This document shows positions 38,139 to 48,830 of a stretch of 64,000 nt of DNA, piece after piece. The position numbers were made by a program, and so were the translations under genes. The DNA comes from Sipunculus nudus (lineage: Eukaryota; Annelida; Sipuncula; Golfingiida; Sipunculidae): assembly GCA_026874595.1 (NCBI GenBank), contig CM049314.1:35819229-35883228 (forward strand), given 5' to 3'. The first letter of the stretch is position 1; each line of letters opens with the position of its first letter. A model generated the notes under the pieces. The model was not told where the DNA came from. It did not search any database and was given only the letters and a program-made list of their open reading frames with translations.

Positions 38139-38412
38139 TAGGCCAAAAAATAAGGTTTGGTTCTTAGGCATTTTTTTCAGAAATCCATATGGGAGGGCGA
38201 TTTCTTTTTTACCTTTTCTTTGTATGTGTAGATAAAAATGTTATATGTTTAGGGTGAAAACAGAATTTATTGGCGAAACAGGTAAAAGCATTACATAACA
38301 AAGGAAGTCTTATCAAAATTGAAGTACACGTATTTTGTCTTCTTTTTTATGCAGGGGATTAAAATTGACGCGGGCGGTGCCTGAGACCCATACCTCTTAT
38401 TTATCTGGCCTT
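38139..38412 (-). mobile_element. MITE, TTAGGCCAAAA family, copy 1
   Basis: Inverted ends TTAGGCCAAAAAATAAGG and TTATTTATCTGGCCTTA enclose sequence with TTCAGAAATC and GCGGGCGGTGCCTGAGA phrases. The same family is at 44559-44855 and 63054-63535. Confidence 0.7.
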
Positions 38413-38449
38413 AGGCATAAAGTGTGAAGTCGCATTTTGTTACCACGGT

Positions 38450-39579
38450 CCAAGGTACAGGGTCGTTAACGGATTTGTCATGTTACTACAGAGACCTGAC
38501 ATTCAAGTAATAGTAATATTTCCAATAAATATGTAAAAGACAAGGAGTCCTGGACATCAGCAACCCCTTCCCGCCAGAATGTTTTCGCTGTGTTGGTCTA
38601 CACAACTGTACGATACAACAATCCCATCCCCGGTCACCTCCAGAACAGAGCCACCCGCTAATATAGGTCAAAAGCTCTGTTAAAATGAAGCAGCCATAAC
38701 AATGGGACATAATTTTTTTAATCAAAATATGTTTAGGGAGACCCAGATTACCTCCAAAATAGAATGGAGAGTAAGAAACTCAGCGCCACCTGGCGGAGGT
38801 TATAAAACAAATTTCCGGGTCTCGATAAACGTAAGTTGAGTTCTGGGAATCCGTGCTGGCTTCCGTTATATACCAAGTCTTTCTCCACACTAACCACACA
38901 GAAGATCTGTCCATTGCAGTCAAGGATAGATTTCATGCACGTATTCGTTCACACTGCATGATTTTACGTCGAAAGCTTTTGCGCCTTGCAATTAAGTCAA
39001 TGAGGCATATATAGAGCATCCATTGATAACATTAATTCCAAATAGAACGGTTATAAAGAATATTATCTTTTATTTTAACTTTTAATATAGGCTTTATAAT
39101 ATAGTCTTTTTTGTTTGATATTAGGTAAAACCCGGGGAACTACGTTGCGGCGCGATTTCTGTGACGTGGCAGTTTAAATGTGTATAAACATTACCACGTG
39201 CCACCTGGTTTAAACAGTTATGTAAATGGGCGTGATTCTGGGATGACGTCTCGTATACATGTGGTCCGCCATGTTTATATACAGTGGTTGACCCAGCAAT
39301 CTAGGTAAATGTCAGTTAAGTCGCTGAATTTATTATTAGTGGGAAAACAACCAATCGCAGGGGCCTATCATTTTTTTTCTCAATAGATCTTGACCCTTTG
39401 CGGAGGTTGAAACAACCATGACGGGCAGAATTCAGTTTCCTATTTTGCCATCAGATGGCAGTACCTAGCCTTGGTGTGGCCATAATCACAGTCAGAATGA
39501 GCTTGTCAGCATTACCATGGTTACCCATTGTCTGGGATGTAATCTTTTATCGTAACATTGACTGTTTTTCGATTTTTTT
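38450..39579. other. 3' flank of gene B, no further gene recognised
   Basis: Minus-strand frames at 38486-38725 and 38748-38936 contain clustered cysteines but no alignment to neurophysin spacing. Otherwise unremarkable. Confidence 0.3.
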
Positions 39580-39837
39580 TCATTTGAATGAAATTGACTG
39601 ATGTACTGGGATGGGGTAACTCACATTGAAAGTTTGGCATATTAAGAGCCGTTGTTGTGCTCTCTTTGACTGTTGGACTTGCTTGTGCACACGTTTTGGA
39701 TTGATAAAATGATGCGAACGGGTCACAACAATACCTTGAATGCAGCAGATTCTCGGGGCGACACATTTTCCAATTCTGCTGCAGGAACTACCCTCTACCG
39801 CGCATGGATATTGGTTCAGTTTGGCCGATTCACACAC
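39580..39837 (-). CDS. Gene B exon 3: C-terminal neurophysin and tail
   Basis: After a long T-tract acceptor (TTTTTTTTTAG) it reads VCESAKLNQYPCAVEGSSCS then RIGKCVAPRICCIQG, a good neurophysin match up to ICC. The expected Cys three residues later is Ile. The following 39 residues are basic and unlike any neurophysin end. A neighbouring frame reads YCCDP at this point, so a one-base indel is possible. CAAG|GTATTG could instead be a donor to a further exon. Confidence 0.75.
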   Translation of the reverse strand: MCESAKLNQYPCAVEGSSCSRIGKCVAPRICCIQGIVVTRSHHFINPKRVHKQVQQSKRAQQRLLICQTFNVSYPIPVHQSISFK

Positions 39838-39974
39838 CTAAAAAAAAATATTATTTCTTGAAGACTTATGGCTCAGTGAGTCAGTGATCACACACCAAAA
39901 ATAATTGGTCTACGGGAGATATGAAATCTGAGAAATAAAGCGATACCAGAGAATGAATAGATTTATTATTATCA

Positions 39975-40012
<38 letters not shown>

Positions 40013-40052
40013 GTTGTTGTTGTTGTTGTATCAGAGAGTTAATTGTTTTATA

Positions 40053-40106
<54 letters not shown>

Positions 40107-40270
40107 GTTGTTGTTGTTGTTGTTGTTTTTGTTGGTGTTGTGGGACCTCAAGCCCCCTGCAGTCTTATAATTATTATCAAACGGTCTAAGGCCCTACAAA
40201 CAAAGTAACTCTAATTATTACTGTTATTATAAGCATGCATGGGGCCTCAGTCTCCTCCATTATTATTAAG

Positions 40271-40305
<35 letters not shown>

Positions 40306-40309
40306 CATT

Positions 40310-40344
<35 letters not shown>

Positions 40345-40466
40345 GGGACCTCAAGCCCCCTGCAGTCTTATAATTATTATCAAACGGCCCTACAAACAAA
40401 GTAACTCTAATTATTACTGTTATTATAAGCATGCATGGGGCCTCAGTCTCCTCCATTATTATTAAG

Positions 40467-40505
<39 letters not shown>

Positions 40506-41749
40506 AATATTATTGTTATTATTATTATTGTTGTTGTTATTTTTATTATTATTAGTAGTAGTAGTACTTGTAGTAGTATAAATATAATTATCATTTCCTA
40601 GTCGAGACACAATACATTGAATATTTCCATCTTGCCTGAAATATTACATAACCTCGTTCCAGTTCTTGAAATTATGCATATTAAATCAACACAAAAGTTT
40701 TCAATTTGTTTTAGGAAGAACAAGGCAAGAGTAGAACTTAGCAACATTGCCTAGGACCCACTCCTGAAATGTTTGAATAAGAAAACTGAAGCAGAAAGAT
40801 GCATAGTTCAAACATGAAGATTTGTTACTGTTTAATGTATTCGTTTCGGTGTCCTACAGTGCAAAGGAAATTATAAAGGATTAACATAAACATGACTGCA
40901 GAGGAGAGTTATACTCTATGGTGCCACAGATAATGATACTGATACATATACATTGTGCTTCATAAGTTGACTTTGCATACTCTATATGTGTGCGTTATCT
41001 GCTTTAAACTGCAGATATTTGTGCTTCCCTTTATCAGATTATTTTATTTTATATATTTTTATTATTATTATAATTATTATTTATTTTATTATTATTATTT
41101 TTTTTATTACTCTTAATATTTCTATAATGGGAAGTTTCTTTATAATAAAGAGGTATCAGGTTTCAATTAATATGAATGTGCGTGTTCACCTACCAAAGTT
41201 TCCTTGGATCCAATGTAACAACCAAATTCTCCACAACAAACATGTGGTCCGACACACTGGCCCCGCCCACCTGGTCCGCATGACTGACACTGCAACAGTA
41301 TGAAATTTTAAAAAAAATACATAAAAAGAATTCGACTCTTCACGCCAGTGATTATCCTGGTATAATTTGAGGGTTTGGGCGTGGTCAAGAAAAGGCGTTA
41401 TTCCGACTTAACCGTTACCGAAACACGTCCCCTTGACACCAAACTTTTACAGATAGACACTCGCCTGGATGCTCTCCTCTGAGTACATTCGTGTCACATC
41501 CCCGCACCATTTTCAAACCCTGACAGGTTTATTTTTTCCTAGTAACTCGAAATCACTCAAGTGGCAGTCATTTTGCATACAACCTCAGCTCAGGCTGGTC
41601 ACATGTAGAAATATCTTTTCGTATGCCCATTTAAGCCAAGGTTAATAAGTAAATAAATAAGAAAATCTCCTTAGTGTGATTATTTATTTTTATTAACACT
41701 GAACCAGTGTTACCTAGTAGTGCCTATGGCGTATATATGCTATGTGCGT

Positions 41750-41802
<53 letters not shown>

Positions 41803-43685
41803 TTAAATATATTTCTGACATTATAATTTTTTAATATTTAACAGAGAACGCTGGTCCTTCTATGGTCTATCCACGATACTGTATATATCATATGATCTTA
41901 TCCCTCAGCCCCTTTCCGTCGGTTAAACACTTATTAGTTTTAAAATCCCGAAACACGCTCTTTGCATGTTAAGCCTTCAAGGATTTTAAAATTGTTTATT
42001 TGTCGTATTTGTAGACCCCGGTAGTTCTACCATTAGACAATGTTCAATTGTATTTCACAGAAAGGAAAAAAAATAAGATCAGATTTAATTAATCGATTGA
42101 GCGAAAGCCCGCCTGACTACTTAGCCTCCAATATCATATATAAAACAACATATTGTTCTGCTGGTTCGAGGACAATAAGTTATGGATCGATAGGGCAATT
42201 TTTGTGTCTCTTTTATTAAGCGGTCGTGAGTGTCAGGTGAATTTTGTTTTGCTGGTAGTATACATAAACGTAATTCCCTCTATTTACATTTATACCTTCC
42301 CCAAACATTTTAATTTCTTTGAAATGATCGGGAAAAGAACATTTATAAGCAGCAATTTTAAGAGAATTATTTGAGAATTAGGGAATGGTAAAACAAAACG
42401 TAATTCCGGTCTAAGCATTGCCAATACACGCCCACCCACCCACCCCCCTCCACCAAATATCAACGCGCCCTTATCGAACCCTGACATGATCATTTATTCA
42501 GATTCTCGAAACCGCTCATGCGGGCTACAATTTTGAGTCCACACTAAAACCCGGATGTAATAAGTGGAATGTCGAAGCTTTCCTAGAATTTATAACGAAG
42601 ACTTTACATTAAAAATATTTGGTCTCTGGAGGGATGTATCGACTGCACCTAAAGAGTGCACTTACTTTAGAGGAGAGCTTTTTGCGAACTTGTTCAGAGT
42701 GATACAACCATGTTAGATTTTCATTAGGCACTAACCCAAAGTACGTGATACTGTTAGATTGTTTGATGGGCTGGTCAGTCTCCATAGAAAAGGATCTGAA
42801 GAGAATCGTTGATGTTTTCGATAATTATTGAAAGCTTATTGTCATAAAACCATTTAGATAAAGCAGTGACGCCTTGTTGAAGCTCTTGCCTAACTTTGTT
42901 AGGATCATTACGTGTATAATAAATAATGGTGTCCTCCGCAAAAACTAATACAGAACCTTGAGGTAGATGCAATTACATAGGACAATTTAAATTGTTTAGT
43001 GTGGCCTACTTGTTGTTCACATTGTCCTATAGGCATCATTGTTGCATGCTCCCTACTATGACCCATGTAACTGACCCCAGATATTGTCTTTTTCGATGTT
43101 AATGTATAAAACATACGTAGAATTTGTGTTCAGTTTACAGAATCATGGCTAAATTCATATGCAACTTGGTTAAATTACGCGCGAACGCAAATGTTTCAAC
43201 TAAATCAAAATCAAATGCAAATTTGAATAAATTTTATAAAATTGAACTTATATTGAATGTGTCATTGAAATCTACTAGTACATTTCCGCCTGTTGTCTAA
43301 CTGTATATTTACTGAATAACCTAGTTTATGGTACCGCTAAATTATTACGTTATTTTTTTTATTACGGAGCTAGCACTTAAGAACTGTTTTTCCAATTGTA
43401 TATGGATATCAAATGTTTCACCTCTACATTTAAATTTCAATGTAAATGTAGCGTTTCTATTAGCTGGTTCTGCATTAAAAATCAAATGCGATTTGGGCAT
43501 CAGATTTAGAAAAATGAGATGTCCAACCTAGGAGGACTAATGATAACACCTGGAAAAAGGTCCCAAGGTCCGGAAAAGGGGGAAAGGGGGGGGGGGGTCT
43601 AGCAGGGGCGTAGCCAGGATTGAGGGAGGGGAGGTTGCCGAAATATTTTGCAAAGGCATTTGAAGTACATTCATATATGTATATA

Positions 43686-43744
<59 letters not shown>

Positions 43745-44420
43745 CCTCACATGTATTAATTCCAATTAGTAATATCAGTTGTATAAGATTAATAAATATA
43801 AAGGTGTCATATTTGCAGGATCAATCCTAATTAAATGAATTATTAATAAAACAATACATTAATTACTACATTAGCAATGCATTTTTTTTTATTGAAATAA
43901 GTCCCAAATGAAGTCCTGATACCAGTAACAGCGATTGCGTTTTAGTACTTTCAATCATTATTATACTAAGTGAATTTCAAGTAGCACGTGGGATGGCCCC
44001 CTGCGCCCCCCCCCCCCCCCAAAAAAAAAAAAAAAAAAAAAGACAACCACCCCCCTTATACGTTCCTGTCGTGGCCGCAGAAAAACGGTTTCAAAACATT
44101 AAAAATAATCAGACGGCTGTAAAAAAAGGGGGTGTCCGAAATCCCTGGACCCCCCCCCCCCTTCACCTCTGGATCCGCCTCTGCGGCATTATCTACATTA
44201 AATTATGAAAACAATGCATTTGAGCCAAACCCAATCCTGTAAAAATAGAAATCTATTGAAAACGATATTTCACCTTTTTGATGTGATCTGCCTGTGAATC
44301 CTTGACGCTCCGTTCTACTCTGTTTGATTGTCTGAGGCCTTCACATGCCTTGATGATGCACCCTTCAGTACGAATGGTGTGTAGCAGGACAATTATGATG
44401 ATGGTACAACAGCGCCACAT
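39580..44420 (-). CDS. Oxytocin/vasopressin-neurophysin-like gene B (divergent)
   Basis: Minus-strand exons are 44420-44274, 41289-41194 and 39837-39580, phase 0 throughout, giving 166 residues, a normal precursor length. Residues 1-20 (MWRCCTIIIIVLLHTIRTEG) are a signal peptide. The hormone position reads CIIKACEGLRQSNRVER: the Cys1-Cys6 ring is kept, but Pro7 is Glu and no Gly-Lys-Arg follows. The first likely processing site is RVER. Exon 2 (CQSCGPGGRGQCVGPHVCCG...) and exon 3 (VCESAKLNQYPC...GKCVAPRICC) form a neurophysin with 12 of the usual 14 cysteines; the last pair after ICC is absent. The Glu expected three residues after Cys44 (bovine numbering) is Ala. A splice acceptor (GCATTTCAG) 24 bases before the ATG implies an upstream noncoding exon. 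Gene B is the paralogue of gene A, facing it tail to tail 11 kb away. Confidence 0.8.
39965..40550 (+). repeat. (ATT)n(GTT)n triplet array with 203-bp tandem duplication
   Basis: Lies in intron 2 of gene B. Long ATT then GTT runs alternate with a unique ~155-bp segment (TGGGACCTCAAGCCCCCTGC ... CCTCAGTCTCCTCC) present twice, starting at 40141 and 40344. The second copy lacks a short TCTAAG insertion. Poly-I, poly-V and poly-N frames here are artefacts. Confidence 0.9.
41194..41289 (-). CDS. Gene B exon 2: central neurophysin
   Basis: 96 nt, the same length and phase as gene A exon 2, between ACTGTTGCAG and GTAGGTGAA. It encodes CQSCGPGGRGQCVGPHVCCG then EFGCYIGSKETL. All six cysteines of the segment and the conserved Glu (ETL) are present. 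Confidence 0.9.
41756..41799. repeat. (TA)n microsatellite
   Basis: Pure TA run in intron 1 of gene B. Confidence 0.9.
42655..42975 (-). pseudogene. LINE reverse-transcriptase fragment
   Basis: Minus-strand frame with PQGSVLVFAEDTIIYYTRND, then ALSKWFYDNKLSI, and further on YFGLVPNENLTW: the RT catalytic box (F-A-D-D, here FAED) followed by the usual L.KW...N.LS and downstream LTW motifs. It is a short decayed insert in intron 1 of gene B. The Asp-to-Glu change in the box shows it is dead. Confidence 0.65.
43540..43640. repeat. Poly-G/C dispersed repeat end
   Basis: GGGGTCTAGCAGGGGCGTAGCCAGG with poly-G to its left, resembling the C-tract repeats at 1087 and 7006 in inverted orientation. 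Confidence 0.4.
43674..43739. repeat. (TA)n microsatellite followed by AACACCTCA
   Basis: The TA tract is directly followed by AAACACCTCACATGTA. The tract at 47262-47312 is followed by AAACACCTCATTAACATGTA. The shared flank shows that both are parts of one dispersed repeat. Confidence 0.75.
43990..44185. repeat. Poly-C/poly-A repeat
   Basis: Runs of C then A at 44008-44041, a second C run at about 44150, and a closing TCTGGATCCGCCTCTG end, again of the GGATCC dispersed repeat type. Confidence 0.5.
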
Positions 44421-44444
44421 GGTGGTCAAAGATAGAGTTATTAT
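44274..44444 (-). CDS. Gene B exon 1: signal peptide and hormone (coding from 44420)
   Basis: 49 codons, seven more than gene A; the extra residues lie between the hormone ring and neurophysin. The donor is AAAAAG|GTGAAA. The exon probably begins at 44444 after GCATTTCAG, with a 24-nt untranslated leader ending GACCACC. Lys-Lys precedes the first neurophysin Cys. Confidence 0.8.
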
Positions 44445-44558
44445 CTGAAATGCGATACAGCATGTATGAAAGACTGTATGATAAGATACCTGTATATTAT
44501 AAATGTATAAACGAAAAACCTGTGTATTTTGCTTTATGGACTTTATACATTGTTACTC

Positions 44559-44855
44559 TAAGGCCAAAAAAAATAAAAGGTATGTTTCTCAGTCACCGCC
44601 CGCGACAACGTTTACCCCCGCGTCAAAATATTTTATTTTGATTGTCATCTTTTTAAAAAATAAAATATCATAATTTTGATAAATTTTCCTCTGTTATGGG
44701 TTTTCACCTGTTTAGCATATAAAACAAATCTATTATTTTCATGTTATCATATGACATAATATCGAAACATACAAAAAAAGGTTAATATAAAATATCGCCC
44801 GCCAGCACTGATTTCTGGAAAAAAATTGCCTGAGAACCATACCTTTTTTGGCCTA
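44559..44855 (+). mobile_element. MITE, TAAGGCCAAAA family, copy 2
   Basis: Starts CTAAGGCCAAAAAAAATAAA, ends ACCTTTTTTGGCCTA. Inner phrases AGGTATG.TTCTCAG.CACCGCCCGC and TTGCCTGAGAACCATACC are inverted partners. It sits about 115 bases upstream of gene B exon 1. Confidence 0.8.
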
Positions 44856-45009
44856 ATCAATATAAACACCTCTCTGCTCGTTCCCACTTACCACCTAACG
44901 AAGACACCTGTGTCCCTCGAAATCTTTTTTGGATGGGTTAGTCTTTCTTAAAGGCGTCACTCTTTCTCTTTACCTATAGACTTCGATCACAGACTGACAC
45001 GGGTATACC

Positions 45010-45010
<1 letters not shown>

Positions 45011-45050
<40 letters not shown>
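45011..45050. repeat. (TA)n microsatellite
   Basis: Pure TA run directly before the GIY-YIG fragment. Confidence 0.9.
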
Positions 45051-45052
<2 letters not shown>

Positions 45053-45149
45053 AAGTAATACACATAGAATTTCTATACATCATATTGAAAATGGTCAACC
45101 ATGCAAGGGAGCATTATTAATGTAGCGTATATACAGTGAAAGGTTCCTG

Positions 45150-45700
45150 CAACTCATGGACAGGTGTTTTTCCCCGGACCACAAGCTAGATAAAATCCTG
45201 GATCGAAGCACTGTGAAACTCAGCTGCAGCTGCATGCCAAACATGAAACAGATAATATCGGCACCCAACCAAAAACTCCTCAGACATGACAGAAAGAAAA
45301 AAAAAACGGAAGTTGTCCAGCACAAAATGCTGTCTAACAGAGCGTAGTTTACCAAGAAACAGTCATCAAACAAGAGATAATATCCACGTTCGTTGGACTG
45401 ACGGAGAAAACCTTCAAAACAAGATATTATGAACACATCATTAGTTTTAAGGATAAGAAATATAGAAACAGCACCACATTAATCCATTATATATGGACCT
45501 TAAAAGAAGATAAAGTGCCATATGCCATCAAATGGAAAATTATCACAAAACGCACAGCCTACTTCACCTAAAATAAATGTAACCTATGCAACACGGGAAA
45601 AAAATTATTATATGCAGACCAGAAGAAAGCATATTGAACAATAGAAGCGAACGGACTTCCACATGTGAACACGGCCAAGCACCTGCTTTGTAACGTTAAG
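45150..45700 (+). pseudogene. GIY-YIG retroelement C-terminal fragment 1 (Penelope-like?)
   Basis: Reads FSPDHKLDKILDRSTVKLSC-SCMPNMKQII, then after stops and a shift TFVGLTEKTFKTRYYEH, KYRNSTTLIHYIWTLKEDK, IKWKII and NKCNLC. This order is seen in the C-terminus of retroelement proteins with a GIY-YIG endonuclease. Penelope-like is my best guess. Several stops show decay. Confidence 0.6.
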
Positions 45701-45924
45701 TAATCACACAAATCCCCGCGGAACCAGCACAACACAATAGCCACCTGGGCCCCAACAAAAACCTCACTTAACCTTTAAAACCAAAGATTAATCCTACCTA
45801 TTATGACTAACTACACCCGCATATCTGATCACTTCTGTTTGAACCTGAAGAGTGAGCCGGCTGGTCAGCTGTACTCACGAAACAGATCTGTCGGACATGA
45901 AGTAAAACTAACTATATACGATAC

Positions 45925-46031
<107 letters not shown>

Positions 46032-46190
46032 ACGGGATCGAACATTTTTCCCGCAATATAAAGGTGCCCTTAGTAGAGAGGTTATAGTTTTCGGGACCTA
46101 CTTTCAAGGGACTGCCCATATAAGTGGCCGTAAATATAAGAGGTGCCCTTAGTACAGAGATGCCCGTAAGGAGAGGTTCTACAATATATA

Positions 46191-46556
46191 CCGTATTTGA
46201 CGTAATTAGCGCCCCGGGCGCTCTCAAAATGAACGCTCTCAAAATAGATTTATCCAAATTTATTTTATACCCTTAAAAGCCTTGATCGAAACAAGGTTAA
46301 GATATAATTCTAAAAGGATTTTCAGGAAACTTTTAGGTGCTAATTTAGGGGAAATTTCCTTTCACTGGCCAATATATATTTGGGTTGGGATATCGTGACA
46401 TAATTTCTCTCCCTTAACATCATCAAGCGAGGAAAGGAAAATAACTATAACCACCATTGCTTTTTAGGTGAGAATCGCAATCAAAATTCCAAGGGAGCGC
46501 TAATAAAACGGAGGGGCGCTTATTACGGAAGGAGCGCTTATTACGTCAAATGCAGA
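46191..46556. mobile_element. MITE with ends CGTATTTGACGTAAT.AGCGC
   Basis: The left end CCGTATTTGACGTAATTAGCGCC and right end GGAGCGCTTATTACGTCAAATGC are inverted partners. An internal GGGGCGCTTATTACGG repeats the terminus. No coding capacity. Confidence 0.65.
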
Positions 46557-46721
46557 ATACGTGTGTGTTTGTATATGTATGCGGGTACGTATCGATTTTT
46601 ACTTGTGTATTCACATGTAAAATAAACAGCATTTGTGTTTTTGTTTTGTTTAACTTTCATTTCAGTCAAAGTATGAATCATATATGGACATTGAGTCTTT
46701 AATAACATTATTATTATGTGT

Positions 46722-46722
46722 T

Positions 46723-46753
<31 letters not shown>

Positions 46754-46793
46754 GTATATATATATATATACATATATATATACACACATACGA
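46722..46793. repeat. (TA)n/(TACA) microsatellite
   Basis: TA runs broken by CATATG and ACACAC. Confidence 0.85.
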
Positions 46794-46799
46794 ATATAT

Positions 46800-47235
46800 C
46801 CATAAACTGTGGTTGGCTTCATATTCGCGGGGTTGTAATTTTAACATTTTTACTTTATCAGTGATTCGCGAGGGTTCAATTTTCGCGGTCTCATCCTATG
46901 AAAAACATTACACAAAGGGAACCATTATCATCTGAAATAATCATATCAAATAATATGTGGGCCTAATCTTAATAATTGTACGTGGACCAAAGGGAATATC
47001 GTACGAGTGGAAATTATTGGCGATGAATTGAAGGATCTGTTATCATTTATAATAGAAAACAATCAATGTACAAACAATTTCTATTATTATTCAAATTAAA
47101 TTTCAATCTTTTACCTGTCTATTCGCATACCACTATTGGTCTCCTTATTCGGGAAAGTTTTATTTTCGCGGAAATCCCCGTGGGCGAATATCGCGATTTT
47201 GAAACCCTCGCGAAAAAAGAAAAACGACCAAGGGT
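46800..47235. repeat. TTCGCGAGGG-containing repeat pair
   Basis: GTGATTCGCGAGGGTTCAAT with TTTTCGCGG near 46860 and the inverted GAAACCCTCGCGAAAA near 47205 suggest arms of a short inverted element. Only these short matches were seen. Confidence 0.35.
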
Positions 47236-47257
47236 ATCTATAATATATATATTTATG

Positions 47258-47261
<4 letters not shown>

Positions 47262-47312
<51 letters not shown>
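47262..47312. repeat. (TA)n microsatellite followed by AACACCTCA
   Basis: Shares its right flank (AAACACCTCA..ACATGTA) with 43674-43739. Confidence 0.85.
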
Positions 47313-47316
<4 letters not shown>

Positions 47317-47347
47317 CACCTCATTAACATGTAATGTTCATATAATA

Positions 47348-47480
47348 CAGGGGCGTCAATATAGGGGGATGGGGGTATATATACCCCCACTTTTTGGCAA
47401 GGGGGGATGGTCAATGTAATCATCCTGCACCCCCCCCCCCCCCCGCCCCACTTTTCAGAGAATAATATTATAATATTGCA
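47348..47480 (-). repeat. GGCGTCAATAT repeat, truncated inverted copy
   Basis: GGGGCGTCAATATAGGGGGA, poly-C and CAGAGAATAATATTATAATA are the reverse complement of the right part of 5550-5990. Confidence 0.7.
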
Positions 47481-47499
47481 AACGAAATATATAATCACG

Positions 47500-47900
47500 C
47501 ACAGGACCCATTCGAACAAAACCGAGCTTGCCAAACACATTTGGACCCAGAAAGACAAGCAACAAAGCTTCACTATCACCTGGTCTATAATCCAGCAGTC
47601 AAACACATTTATGACCTCTTCACGTCAGTGCAATCTGTGCTTGGCAGAGAAACTTGCAATCATAAGCTCAAAACAAAAGAACCTTTTGAACAAACGTTCG
47701 GAAATTGTTTCCACCTGCCGCCATGGTCCAAGGGCACCCAACCGTGCTAAAAAGAAATTATAAAAACCAATATCGCAACAAGTTGATTTCCAGTCACCTG
47801 ACGAGCCGACGAGGCGAAACCGACGGTCGTGATCAAGATTCATCACATACCTTAACATATCATGCTCTGTTGCAAAACATAGAACGCTGTGTGACCGTAG
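47500..47900 (+). pseudogene. GIY-YIG retroelement C-terminal fragment 2
   Basis: Reads NKTELAKHIWTQKDKQQ, FTITWSII, then SRQCNLCLAEKLAI and [15 protein letters not shown], the same protein region as 45150-45700 but better preserved (CNLCLAEK). The downstream CACCTGACGAGCCGACGAGG is noncoding 3' sequence. It is truncated at its 5' end by the GGCGTCAAT repeat. Confidence 0.65.
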
Positions 47901-47933
47901 AGGAAAGACTGCATACCCGCAGATCATTTCTCC

Positions 47934-48038
<105 letters not shown>

Positions 48039-48614
48039 CACAAAGTCATCCCCTCCATCCTGGAAGAAAAATTGACGCCACTGATATAATATGTCAAAGG
48101 CTTACCTTCTAAACTTCGGGTAAATGTATGCCTCGATGTCTTTCTTGCCCCACGTACACTCTGAGACTGGAATCAACAACAAGCATCTTTATATAGTGAA
48201 AGAGAGAGAAAGTGAAAGCTAACGCAATGGCAAATTAAATGTTCTTTATTTCTTTCAACATTATCAATTTGTCCGGGAAATCCGCCCCGCCGAATTGGTG
48301 GTTTATAAGCTAACGCCCACTAATCCAACTGAGCCTAACTGAACAGGAACCTTTTCAAGAGCACAATCCCATAAGGTAAACACATGTGAAACAGTTAATG
48401 GGTAGATTATGACAGACTGTCTTTGAAGTCCTTATTCAAACATAATGAGAAGATGGTTCTCTGGCCAAATACGTTTGTCAAGGAGTTTACATGAACTCAT
48501 ATAAAACTCCCTGTGTTGATAAAGTCTCGATGGATGACAAGTACTAGCTTTTCATTGGTCCATTTACAGCAGTTCATCCTAGTTCAGAATCCCTAAGTTC
48601 GAAATCAACATTTT

Positions 48615-48681
48615 AAACATCAATGTTTCTTAATTCAGCCTCAGGACCCATTATCAGATATAGAATTGATGATGATGATGA

Positions 48682-48721
<40 letters not shown>

Positions 48722-48762
48722 CATATCGATATTTTATATACTGATATCAATATATATATATA

Positions 48763-48828
<66 letters not shown>
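48615..48828 (-). repeat. Dispersed repeat with GAT/TTA/TA tail
   Basis: CATCAATGTTTCTTAATTCA then GCCTCAGGACCCATTATCAG matches the reverse complement of 62945-62995. In both copies the shared segment is followed by (GAT)n, a T/A triplet run and (TA)n, so the microsatellite is the tail of a mobile repeat. Confidence 0.7.

Positions 48829-48830
<2 letters not shown>

Noticed and set aside
38486-38725. Minus-strand cysteine-rich frame (CSGGDRGWDCCIVQLC)
   Set aside because: It looked like a neurophysin end, but spacing does not match, and it lies beyond the gene B stop without a supported splice link.
40011-40594. Poly-I, poly-V and poly-N frames
   Set aside because: They come from ATT/GTT triplet arrays inside an intron.
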